Assembly (NCBI GenBank): GCA_963753685.1
Contig: CAVWDE010000004.1
Location: forward strand, 124,001-188,000
Origin: DATAOG01 sp963753685
Lineage (GTDB): Bacteria > Pseudomonadota > Alphaproteobacteria > Geminicoccales > Geminicoccaceae
Length of the DNA stretch: 64,000 bases
Direction of reading: 5' to 3'
Made by a program: the position numbers and the translations under genes. Positions 17,595 to 26,133 of the stretch are shown piece after piece; within the stretch, counting starts at the first letter, position 1, and the number at the start of each line of letters is the position of its first letter. The notes under the pieces were generated by a model, which saw only the letters and a list, made by a program, of their open reading frames with translations, had not been told where the DNA came from and did no database searches.

Positions 17595-18701
17595 CTAACG
17601 CTTGAATTGTTCATAGTCGGCCGCCGAGGCGTTCATCCCAATCCGCAAGATCCCGTCAATTTCGTCCTCACTCGGCGTATGGTCGTAGATCTCCTGGTAC
17701 TTCTCGGCGACGATCGACCGCAGCGGCCAGTCAAACTTGTCCGGGTAGAGGATCATGGACAGCCACATCCAGGACAGCGGGCTTTCATGGCTCGGCGTGT
17801 CCCAACGATAACCGCCGAGCGGAAACTTGTAGACCCGATGGTGGCGTACCGCGCTGAGATCGGCGAATACCGGTTGATTATAGACGTCGTCGGGCGTCAA
17901 TTTGTCCTCAAAGCCATTAAGAAGGATGATATCCGGATCCCAGGCCATGATCTGCTCCGCGTTCACGGTCTGGGCCCGCCAGTCGAAATCGCCTTCACGG
18001 GGAGGGTAGACCGCGCCGAGCAGGACCATATTGAACAGCTCCTGCACCTGATATTGCGACAGATAGTTGTAAAAATAGAGAACACGCGGTCGTTCGGCGG
18101 TCGGGATCTGCGCCACGCGGTCCGCAATTGCGCGCCGGACGCCCTCGCGCCACTCGACCAGGCGGGCGACCTTGTCGCGCTGGCCGATTGCCTCGCCGAT
18201 CATCTCGAGCCAGCCGACGGTCAGGTCATGGGCGCCGTCATAGCGCATGGTGGCGACGGTCAGACCGGCGGCGTCCAGCGGCCGAACCATCTCCTCGTGC
18301 ATCCCCCACTGAAAGATGATGTCGGGATTGATGCGCACCATCTCTTCGACATTGGGGGCAAAGCCGGCGCCGATCATGTTGGTGGGAATGTCTTTCATCT
18401 CCGGGAAGAAGCGGCCGAGGATGCCCTCGAGCAGGGCGCTCTTGGACTGCGGGTTCATGCCGATGAGCTTGGAGCTCGAGCCATCGACCGCCACCAGCAT
18501 CGAGGGCGCGGGCTTCGGGATCGTGACCACGCGGGTCGCCGGCCGCGCCAAGGTGACCGTGCGGCCGTACTGGTCGACGAACGAGACGCCTTGTTCGGCG
18601 AGAGCGACCCCGTCGCCCATCCACATCACCAGCAGCAGGAGGCCGCCAAATCCGCCCCACCACCGCACGCCGCGACCACGATCGACGGTCCTGTTCGCCA
18701 T
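17595..18701 (-). CDS. Metal-chelate (iron/heme/cobalamin type) ABC binding protein
   Basis: The 368-residue protein begins with a Tat/Sec-like signal (RGRGVRWWGG then a Leu/Val core) and then reads VSFVDQYGRTVTLARPATRVVTIP, the standard beginning of TroA/BtuF/FepB-type binding proteins. NPDIIFQWG and DPDIILLNGFEDK are the usual second-lobe strands. Such proteins carry iron-siderophore, heme or cobalamin to an inner-membrane importer. No permease or ATPase lies next to it, so it is an orphan component that must use a transporter encoded elsewhere. The ligand cannot be decided from sequence alone. Confidence 0.85.
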   Translation of the reverse strand: MANRTVDRGRGVRWWGGFGGLLLLVMWMGDGVALAEQGVSFVDQYGRTVTLARPATRVVTIPKPAPSMLVAVDGSSSKLIGMNPQSKSALLEGILGRFFPEMKDIPTNMIGAGFAPNVEEMVRINPDIIFQWGMHEEMVRPLDAAGLTVATMRYDGAHDLTVGWLEMIGEAIGQRDKVARLVEWREGVRRAIADRVAQIPTAERPRVLYFYNYLSQYQVQELFNMVLLGAVYPPREGDFDWRAQTVNAEQIMAWDPDIILLNGFEDKLTPDDVYNQPVFADLSAVRHHRVYKFPLGGYRWDTPSHESPLSWMWLSMILYPDKFDWPLRSIVAEKYQEIYDHTPSEDEIDGILRIGMNASAADYEQFKR

Positions 18702-19050
18702 CTCACGCCTCCCGAGCTCGCCTTCACTCCGGGCTCTCGGCCAACATCAAAGCGTCATCGGTCGGCCCGCGTGCGCCCACCAGCCCTTCGACCGATCCCA
18801 AACGGAGCGGGCCTGGCGCATTCACTGCTGGCGACTCGGGTTTCGGCTCCCCGTCCGTGCGGATCGCCAGGTTGTCACGGGTTCGACCGGTTCAGGCTGC
18901 ACCACTCTTGCGCGTGGCGCAACCCGGAACGCCCTGCGCCGAAAGGCTTTCCAGCGTTGGCTGGCGTCGCGCGCCCCATGCTTCGCTTGGCATCCGCGCG
19001 AGGAAACCGCAATATGCTGCCCGGAGCAGATTGCAACCAATCGCGACGCG
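18702..19050. other. Intergenic region with possible extragenic repeat
   Basis: The 349-bp gap separates the binding-protein gene from the STAND gene. Translations near 18900-19000 (HSCAWRNPERPAP...FPALAGVA on plus; RLRHAQE-type on minus) resemble extragenic repeats that are often mis-translated in high-GC proteobacteria. I see no convincing gene; the STAND promoter should be here. Confidence 0.35.
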
Positions 19051-21906
19051 ATGGCATCGCCGATCCCCTTGCGGATCTTCCTGTCCTCGCCCGGCGACGT
19101 CGCCGCGGAGCGCCAGCTCGCCCGTGACCTGATCGCCCGCCTGGGCAAGGACCATCTGCTCAAAGGCCGGGTCCGGCTCGAAGCGGTCAGCTGGGACGAC
19201 CCCGACGCGCCGCCCTCGATGCCCGCGAACCTCTCGCCGCAGCGGGCGGTCAACCGCGGGCTCGCGATGCCCTACGACTGCGACATCGTGGTCGTCCTGT
19301 TCTGGAGCCGGATGGGGACCCCACTCGACCCGTCCGAGGGCGTGAGAGCTGACGGTGAACCCTGGCAGTCGGGCACCGAATGGGAGTTCGAGAACGCGCT
19401 CACCGCGCCGACCCAGCCCGAGCGACCCGTCATCCTCCTCTACCGCCGCACCGGCTTCACCCCGGACGCCAGCGACCCGGACGACCCGAAGCTCAAGGAG
19501 CAGCTCGACCAGCGCCGGAAGGTGAACGCGTTCTTCGAAGCGTTGCAGGAGAAAAAGCGCTTCGCCACCGAGTTTGCCGACCCCAGCGAGTTTCAAGACC
19601 GCCTCGAAAACGATCTGAAGCATCAGATAAGCTTGCTGCTCGAGCCGCCAGCCTCACCGATCGCCAACGCTTTCCAGCAGGCGCCGCCGGCGCCGGTCGG
19701 CGACGAGCGCCTGGCGCAGGCCGATGCGCGCCTCGCGGCCATGCCGCTCGATTCGGTGCCAGCACCGGCGGCATTGCCGGCGGGGTCGCATATGCCGCTT
19801 GCCCGCAACGCCCTGTTCGTGGGCCGCGAAGCGGACCTCAAGGCGCTCGCCGGGGCCCTCAAGGCGGGAGACACCGCGGCGGTCGGTCAGATTGCTGCCG
19901 CCACCGGGCTTGGCGGCATCGGCAAGACGCAGCTCGCGAGCGAGTTCGTCCATCGCTACGGGCAGTATTTTCTGGGCGGGGTCTTCTGGCTCGGCTTTGC
20001 CGATTCCGAGGCGGTCCCTGCGGAGATCGCCACCTGCGGTGGGACCGGCGGAATGAAGCTCCGGGACGACTTCGGCAGTCTGTCCCTGAACGACCAGGTC
20101 CAGCTGGTGGCGGCCGAATGGCAGGGTCCGCTACCGCGTCTGCTGGTGTTCGACAACTGCGAGGACGAGGCTTTGCTGGAGCGCTGGCGGCCGCGCACGG
20201 GCGGCTGCCGGGTGCTGGCGACCAGCCGCCGCGAGGTCTGGAGCTCGCATCTCGGCGTGCACGCCCTGTCCTTGGGCATATTGCAACGGTCCGAGAGCCT
20301 GGCGCTCTTGCGCAATCACCGGCGCGACTTGGCGCACCACGGTCACGTGCTCGATTCGATCGCCGCCGAGCTGGGCGATCTACCGCTGGCGCTGCACCTG
20401 GCTGGAAGCTTTCTCGCACAGTACCGGCACGCGCCCTTCGGTCAGCCGGCGGCGTATCTCGAAGCTGTGCGCCGACCCGATCTGCTTCAGCATCGCTCGC
20501 TGACCATCGAGGGCTCATCGCCGACCGGTCATGAGCAGCACGTGGCCCGCACCTTCGCGCTGAGCTACGACCGGCTGAAGCCCACCGACGAGGTCGACCG
20601 GATCGCGCTCGTGACCTTAGCGCGGGCGGGCTGGTTCGCGCCCGGAGAGGCAATCCCGCGCGCGCTACTACGGGCGAGCGCTGGGGTCGATGACGCTGAC
20701 GAACTCATGGTGCTCCGCTTCGAGGACGGGCTGAGGCGGCTGCGCGAGCTGGGCTTGATCGCGGAGCAGGAGGCAGGCGCTCTGGTGCTGCACCGGCTGT
20801 TGGCTGCGTTCGTGCGCAGCGCGGTCGGCGATAGCGAAACGCATCGTGTACTGGTCGAGGCAACCGTGCTGGCCGAGGCGGCAAGGCTCAATCAGGCCGG
20901 CTATCCGGCGCCGCTACTGGTCTGGCAGCCGCAACTTCGTTTCGTCGCTGACTACGCGGCGGCGAGGGAAACCAAGCTCGCCGGCAATCTGCTCACCGAA
21001 CTCGGCAATCATTTGAGCGAGGTGGCCGACTTCGCGGGCGCCAAGGCGGCCCATTTGCGAGCGCTTGCGATCTTTGAGCGCATTTCCGGTCCTGACCACC
21101 CCGACGCCGCCGCAGCAGTCAGCAACTTGGGCGCGGTATTGCGACATTTGGGCGATTCGACTGGAGCCAGGACAGCCTTCGAGCGAGCGCTCACCATTTT
21201 AGAGAAGCATCTCGGGCCTCAGCATACCAATGTCGCCACTTTGGCCAACAACCTGGGCATGGTGCTGCAGGACCTGGGCGATCTGGTGGGCGCCAGGGCG
21301 GCCTACGAGCGGGCGCTCCGGATCGACGAGGCGAGCTTCGGGCCCGACCACCCCAACGTCGCCATCTGGGTCAACAACCTGGGCGGAGTGCTGAAGGACC
21401 TGGGCGATCTGGCGGGCGCCAGGGCGGCCTGCGAGCGGGCGCTCCGGATCGACGAGGCGAGCTTCGGGCCCGACCACCCCAACGTCGCCATCGCCGTCAA
21501 CAACCTGGGTGAGGTGCTGCGGGAGCAGGGCGATCTGCCGGGCGCCAAGACGGCTCTCGAGCGGGCGCTGCCCATTCTCGAGAAACACCTCGGGCCTGAG
21601 CACCCCAATGTGGCGACCCTCATCAACAACCTAGGCATGGTGCTGGAGGCCCTGGCCGATCTGGCGGGCGCCAGGGCGGCCTTCGAGCGGGCGCTCCGGA
21701 TCGACGAGGCGAGCTTGGGCAAGGGCCACCCCAACGTCGCCAAAGACGTCAACAACCTGGGCGGAGTGCTGAAGGGCATGGGCGATCTGGCGGGCGCCAG
21801 GGCGGCCTACGAGCGGGCGCTGGCGATCTGCGAGCGCGTGCTCGGGCCGGAGCATCCGAACACGCGCATCGCGCGCGGCAACCTGGACAGCCTCGGCGGC
21901 GGGTGA
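19051..21906 (+). CDS. STAND protein: DUF4062-like, NB-ARC, TPR repeats
   Basis: ATG 19051 gives 951 residues. Residues 1-190 look like DUF4062/TIR-like effector sequence (LRIFLSSPGDVAAERQLA, then DCDIVVVLFWSRMGTPL). Residues 270-520 form an NB-ARC/STAND ATPase with Walker A (GLGGIGKTQ, about 286-294), Walker B (LLVFDNCED, about 362-371) and a sensor-like CRVLATSRR. A winged-helix region follows. Residues 659-951 are seven 42-residue kinesin-light-chain-type TPR units. This is the plan of bacterial NLR-like anti-phage and signalling proteins: TPR senses, NB-ARC oligomerises, the N-terminal domain acts. No obvious partner gene is adjacent. It ends at a strong terminator, so it is a single-gene transcript. 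Confidence 0.85.
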   Translation: MASPIPLRIFLSSPGDVAAERQLARDLIARLGKDHLLKGRVRLEAVSWDDPDAPPSMPANLSPQRAVNRGLAMPYDCDIVVVLFWSRMGTPLDPSEGVRADGEPWQSGTEWEFENALTAPTQPERPVILLYRRTGFTPDASDPDDPKLKEQLDQRRKVNAFFEALQEKKRFATEFADPSEFQDRLENDLKHQISLLLEPPASPIANAFQQAPPAPVGDERLAQADARLAAMPLDSVPAPAALPAGSHMPLARNALFVGREADLKALAGALKAGDTAAVGQIAAATGLGGIGKTQLASEFVHRYGQYFLGGVFWLGFADSEAVPAEIATCGGTGGMKLRDDFGSLSLNDQVQLVAAEWQGPLPRLLVFDNCEDEALLERWRPRTGGCRVLATSRREVWSSHLGVHALSLGILQRSESLALLRNHRRDLAHHGHVLDSIAAELGDLPLALHLAGSFLAQYRHAPFGQPAAYLEAVRRPDLLQHRSLTIEGSSPTGHEQHVARTFALSYDRLKPTDEVDRIALVTLARAGWFAPGEAIPRALLRASAGVDDADELMVLRFEDGLRRLRELGLIAEQEAGALVLHRLLAAFVRSAVGDSETHRVLVEATVLAEAARLNQAGYPAPLLVWQPQLRFVADYAAARETKLAGNLLTELGNHLSEVADFAGAKAAHLRALAIFERISGPDHPDAAAAVSNLGAVLRHLGDSTGARTAFERALTILEKHLGPQHTNVATLANNLGMVLQDLGDLVGARAAYERALRIDEASFGPDHPNVAIWVNNLGGVLKDLGDLAGARAACERALRIDEASFGPDHPNVAIAVNNLGEVLREQGDLPGAKTALERALPILEKHLGPEHPNVATLINNLGMVLEALADLAGARAAFERALRIDEASLGKGHPNVAKDVNNLGGVLKGMGDLAGARAAYERALAICERVLGPEHPNTRIARGNLDSLGGG
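21025..21906 (+). repeat. Seven 126-bp tandem TPR-coding repeats
   Basis: Seven in-frame units of exactly 126 bp start at 21025, 21151, 21277, 21403, 21529, 21655 and 21781. Units 3, 4 and 6 are especially alike at the DNA level (shared ALRIDEAS.G...HPNVA and NNLG.VL), pointing to recent duplication or gene conversion. Such repeats expand and contract easily. Confidence 0.9.
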
Positions 21907-21977
21907 CGCCCGCCGCCGGCGCGCCGGCCGCAGGGCACACTTCTGTGCCATCAGGCGACACAAGTGGCGCATGGAGG

Positions 21978-22007
21978 CTGCCTCCAGCGGCCGGCGGAGG
22001 CAGTTTT
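21978..22007 (+). terminator. Rho-independent terminator of the STAND gene
   Basis: An 8-bp stem (ctgcctcc / ggaggcag) with a 10-nt loop is followed immediately by TTTT, 72 bp after the stop codon. The remaining 290 bp up to the convergent glgC end hold no gene that I can see. Confidence 0.75.
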
Positions 22008-22295
22008 GCGAAGACTGTGGCCGCCGCTCGCAATACTTGTAGTGACAAAAATAGACTTGGGTGTGACTTGGTGTCATGGCGGGACATCTGGATGACTCCG
22101 GCCATTATTGGTTGATTTTCGCTTGATGCCGATGGAGGCGGATGGAGCCCTCGGCTCGTCTTGTCAGGCGGCGCACGCTTGTGTGTTACGGAGGCGACAG
22201 GTCCAGGTCGAACAGGCCTCACCCACGCGCACTTCTGACTAATGCTGCCGGTCCTGGCAAGATGTGAACGAAGTGTCTGCGGCTCGCGTCCGGAA

Positions 22296-23588
22296 TCACG
22301 TCTTGGCAGTGGCGGGTGTCAACTTTGCAAGCCGGTCGATCATCGGTTGGGTGATCAGGCAGACGCCTTTGTCGGTGCGGCGGAAGCGCTTGGCGTCCAG
22401 CTCCGGGTCTTCGCCGACCACGAGGTCCTTCGGGATCTCGACCCCGCGGTCGATCACCACTTTGCGCAGCCGGGCGCCGCGGTGGATCTGCACGTAGGGC
22501 AGCGCCACCACGTGGACGAGCTCGCTGTAGGAGTGGGCGTGCACGCCCGTGAACAGGAGGGATTTGTCGATCCTGGCACCCGAGATCACGCAGCCGCCCG
22601 AGACCAGGGAGCTGGTCGCCATGCCGCGCCTGCCGTCCTCGTCGTGCACGAACTTGGCCGGCGGCGTGATCTCGGAATAGGTCCAGATCGGCCAGCTGCG
22701 ATCGTACAGGTCGAGCGCCGGCACGAAGTCGGTCAGGTCGATGTTCGCCTCCCAGTAGGCGTCGACCGTGCCGACGTCCCGCCAGTAGGCCTCGGGCTCG
22801 GACTGGCTGCGCACGCAGGAGTGGGGAAAGCGGTGCGCGACCGCCTTGCCGTGCTTGACCAGGTAGGGGATGATGTCCTTGCCGAAGTCGTGGGCCGAGT
22901 GCGGGTCGGCCGCATCGCGCTGCAGCTGCTCGAACAGGAAGCGGGTCTCGAACACGTAGATGCCCATGCTGGCCAGCGCCGTCTCGGGCTTGTCGGGCAG
23001 GCCCGGCGGGTCGGCGGGCTTCTCGAGGAAGGCGACGATCCGGTCCTGCGCGTCGACGTGCATCACGCCAAAGCCGGTCGCCTCCAGGCGCGGCACCTCC
23101 AGGCAGCCGACCGTGACGTCGGCGCGCTCGCTGACGTGCTGCCCGATCATGAGCGCGTAGTCCATCTTGTAGACGTGGTCGCCCGCCAGGATCACCATGT
23201 GCTCCGGGCCGTAGCTGTCGATGATCTGGATGTTCTGGGTCACGGCGTCCGCGGTGCCGAGATACCACTGGTGCTCGGACACCATCTGCGAGGCCGGCAG
23301 GATGTCGAAGCTCTCGTTGCGCTCCGGGCGGAAGAAGCCCCAGCCGCGCTGCAGGTGACGGATCAGGCTGTGCGCCTTGTACTGGGTCGCGACCGCGATC
23401 CGGCGGATGCCCGAGTTGATCGCGTTCGAGAGCGCGAAATCGATGATCCGCGACTTGCCGCCGAAGAACACCGCGGGCTTGGCGCGCTTGTCGGTCAGCT
23501 CCAGAAGGCGCGAGCCGCGCCCGCCCGCGAGCACGTAGGCCATGGCGCCGCGCGCCAGACCGTGGACATCGCCGTTGGTGCCGCTCAT
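22296..23588 (-). CDS. glgC: Glucose-1-phosphate adenylyltransferase
   Basis: ATG 23588 gives 430 residues, the normal length. The N-terminus has the nucleotidyltransferase signature YVLAGGRGSRLLELTDKRAKPAVFFGGK, and the KPA Lys is present. Later GDHVYKMDY holds the catalytic Asp, and the left-handed beta-helix C-terminus (SGGCVISGARIDKSLLFTGV) completes the enzyme. GlgC makes ADP-glucose from glucose-1-phosphate and ATP, the committed step of bacterial glycogen synthesis, and is allosterically controlled. It follows glgP by 106 bp and is the last gene of the zwf-to-glgC unit. Confidence 0.96.
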   Translation of the reverse strand: MSGTNGDVHGLARGAMAYVLAGGRGSRLLELTDKRAKPAVFFGGKSRIIDFALSNAINSGIRRIAVATQYKAHSLIRHLQRGWGFFRPERNESFDILPASQMVSEHQWYLGTADAVTQNIQIIDSYGPEHMVILAGDHVYKMDYALMIGQHVSERADVTVGCLEVPRLEATGFGVMHVDAQDRIVAFLEKPADPPGLPDKPETALASMGIYVFETRFLFEQLQRDAADPHSAHDFGKDIIPYLVKHGKAVAHRFPHSCVRSQSEPEAYWRDVGTVDAYWEANIDLTDFVPALDLYDRSWPIWTYSEITPPAKFVHDEDGRRGMATSSLVSGGCVISGARIDKSLLFTGVHAHSYSELVHVVALPYVQIHRGARLRKVVIDRGVEIPKDLVVGEDPELDAKRFRRTDKGVCLITQPMIDRLAKLTPATAKT

Positions 23589-23694
23589 GCCCTCGCTCCC
23601 CCTCGCGATCGCCTCCCGCGCCGCCCGCCCCGGGCCGATCAGCCTGGCTGAAGTTGCCGGACCCCGGCCAGCAAGCGCATCCGGCGCATCCCGG

Positions 23695-26118
23695 TCACGC
23701 CGGCTTCGGCAGAGCCTGCCAGATCTCGCTGGCATAGTCGCGGATCGTGCGGTCGGATGAGAACCAGCCGACCTTGGCGGTGTTGAGCAGGGCGCGACGC
23801 CACCAGATCTCGGGCTCCAGGTAGGCCTCGTCGACCTGCCGTTGGGTGGCGGCATAGGCGGCGAAATCGGCCAGCACCATGAAGTAGTCCTCGCCGAGCA
23901 GGCGCTCGACCAGCGGCCGGAAGCGGCCGGGGTCGTCGGGCGAGAACTCGCCGGTGGCGATCGCGTCCAGCACCCGCGCGAGCGCCGGGGTCGCGGCGGC
24001 CCGGGCGCGCGGGTCGTAGCCGTTGGCGCGCTCGGCGCGCACCTCCTCGGCGGTCAGGCCGAAGATGAACATGTTGTCGTGTCCGACCAGCTCGCGGATC
24101 TCGATGTTGGCGCCATCGAGGGTGCCGATGGTCAAGGCGCCGTTCAGCGCGAGCTTCATGTTGCCGGTGCCCGAGGCCTCCATGCCGGCGGTCGAGATCT
24201 GCTCGGACAGGTCGGCCGCCGGGATGATGCGCTCGGTCAGGCTGACGTTGTAGTTGGGCAGGAACACGACCTTGAGCCGGTCGCCGACCAGGGGGTCGCG
24301 GTTGACCACCTTGGCGACGTCGTTGATCAGCTTGATGATCAGCTTGGCCTGCTGGTAGGAGGCGGCCGCCTTGCCGCCGAAGATCTTGACCCGCGCCGGC
24401 CAGTCGCGCTCCGGCTCGGCGCGCATCGCCTGCCAGGTGGCGATCGTCTCGAGGATATTGAGCAGCTGGCGCTTGTATTCGTGAATCCGCTTGACGTGCA
24501 CGTCGAACAAAGCACCCGGATCGATCGCGATCCCGCTGCCCCGCGCGATCAGGGCCGCGAGGCGCTCCTTGTTGGCCCGCTTGGCCGCCGCGAACAGCTC
24601 GCGGAAGCCGGCGTCCTCGACCAAGGGGGCGAGCCCCTGCAGCCGCTCGAGATCGGCGATCCAGCCCGAGCCGATCGCCGCCGTGATCAGCTCCGAGAGC
24701 GCGGGGTTGCACTGGCGCAGCCAACGCCGGGCGGTGATGCCGTTCGTCTTGTTGGTGATCCGGCCGGGAAAAGCGCGGTTGAGCTCGCGGAACACGGTGC
24801 GCTTCATGAGCTCGGTGTGCAGCGCCGACACCCCGTTCACCTTGTGCGCGCCGAAGAACGCCAGATGGCCCATGCGCACCCGGTGGCCGTGGCCATGATC
24901 GATCAGCGCGACCGCGCCCGGGTCGACGTCCTGGCCATTGAGCCCGTGCAGCAGATCGGCGTTGAGGCGGTGGATGATCTGCATATGGCGCGGCAGTAGA
25001 CGCTCGAGCAGCGCTACCGGCCAGCTCTCGAGCGCCTCGGGCAGCAGGGTGTGATTGGTGTAGGCGATGCAGCCCTGGGTGATCTGCCAGGCCTGGGCCC
25101 AGTCGACGCCGTGATCATCGACCAGAAGGCGCATCAGCTCCGCGACCGCGATCGCCGGATGCGTGTCGTTGAGCTGGATCGCCGCCTGCTCGGGTAACGT
25201 CACCGCCTGGCCGTGCTGCGCCATGTGGCGGCGCAGCAGGTCCTGCAGCGAGGCCGAGGTGAAGAAGTACTCCTGCTTCAGGCGCAGCTCCTGGCCGGCA
25301 GGCGTGTCGTCGTTCGGGTACAGCACCCGGACGATGCTCTCCGAGGAGACCTGCTCGGCGACCGCGCCCAGATAGTCGCCGCGATTGAACTGATCGAGGC
25401 GCATCGGATTGGCCGACTGCGCCGACCACAGCCGGAGCGTGTTGACCTGGCGGCCAGGCCAGCCGACGATCGGCGTGTCGTAGGCGATTGCCATGACCCG
25501 CTCGGCCGGGCGCCAGACGTGGTGCTCGCGGCCGTCCTCGCAGACCTCGCGCTCGACCCGGCCGCCGAAGCCGACCTCGTAGGCGACCTCGGGGCGCTCG
25601 AACTCCCAGGGATTGCCGAACGCCAGCCAGTCCTCGGGCTGCTCGACCTGCCAGCCGTCGTGGAACAGCTGCCGGAACAGGCCGTGCTGGTAGCGGATGC
25701 CGTAGCCGAAGCCGGCGACGCCGACGGTCGCCATGCTCTCCATGAAGCAGGCGGCGAGCCGCCCGAGGCCGCCGTTGCCGAGCGCGGCGTCGGGCTCGAC
25801 CTCGCGGATCCGGTCGAGATCGACGGCGAGCCCGGCCAGCGCCGCCGCGCAGGTCTCGTGGAGCTGCAGATTGCCCAGGTAGTCGCTCAGCAGGCGGCCG
25901 ATCAGGAACTCGAGCGAGAGATAGTAAACCCGCTTCTGGTGGCGCGCGTAGACGTCCCGGGTCGTGGTGATCCAGCGGTCGACGACCTGATCGCGGATCG
26001 CGAGCGCGGTCGCCACGTACCAGTCATGGTCCTTCGCATGCGCCACGTCCTTGGCGACCGCGTAGGTCAGCTTGGACAGGATCGCGGCGCGCAGCGCTTC
26101 CGGAGAGATGATCGTCAT
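23695..26118 (-). CDS. glgP: Glycogen/starch phosphorylase
   Basis: The 807-residue protein has the standard phosphorylase plan: an N-terminal domain with GNGGLGRLAACFMES and a C-terminal domain with the pyridoxal-phosphate motif EASGTGNMKLALNGALT. It removes glucose-1-phosphate from glycogen ends. It overlaps nothing, and lies 15 bp after pgi, so it is transcribed with the sugar-phosphate genes upstream and with glgC downstream. Together they allow both synthesis and breakdown of glycogen, with glucose-1-phosphate and glucose-6-phosphate meeting through a phosphoglucomutase not seen here. Confidence 0.96.
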   Translation of the reverse strand: MTIISPEALRAAILSKLTYAVAKDVAHAKDHDWYVATALAIRDQVVDRWITTTRDVYARHQKRVYYLSLEFLIGRLLSDYLGNLQLHETCAAALAGLAVDLDRIREVEPDAALGNGGLGRLAACFMESMATVGVAGFGYGIRYQHGLFRQLFHDGWQVEQPEDWLAFGNPWEFERPEVAYEVGFGGRVEREVCEDGREHHVWRPAERVMAIAYDTPIVGWPGRQVNTLRLWSAQSANPMRLDQFNRGDYLGAVAEQVSSESIVRVLYPNDDTPAGQELRLKQEYFFTSASLQDLLRRHMAQHGQAVTLPEQAAIQLNDTHPAIAVAELMRLLVDDHGVDWAQAWQITQGCIAYTNHTLLPEALESWPVALLERLLPRHMQIIHRLNADLLHGLNGQDVDPGAVALIDHGHGHRVRMGHLAFFGAHKVNGVSALHTELMKRTVFRELNRAFPGRITNKTNGITARRWLRQCNPALSELITAAIGSGWIADLERLQGLAPLVEDAGFRELFAAAKRANKERLAALIARGSGIAIDPGALFDVHVKRIHEYKRQLLNILETIATWQAMRAEPERDWPARVKIFGGKAAASYQQAKLIIKLINDVAKVVNRDPLVGDRLKVVFLPNYNVSLTERIIPAADLSEQISTAGMEASGTGNMKLALNGALTIGTLDGANIEIRELVGHDNMFIFGLTAEEVRAERANGYDPRARAAATPALARVLDAIATGEFSPDDPGRFRPLVERLLGEDYFMVLADFAAYAATQRQVDEAYLEPEIWWRRALLNTAKVGWFSSDRTIRDYASEIWQALPKPA

Positions 26119-26133
26119 GCTTTGCCTGTCGTC

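Noticed and set aside
18890..19010. Short coding-like frame HSCAWRNP... in front of the STAND gene
   Set aside because: More like a mis-translated extragenic repeat than a gene; no start or motif.
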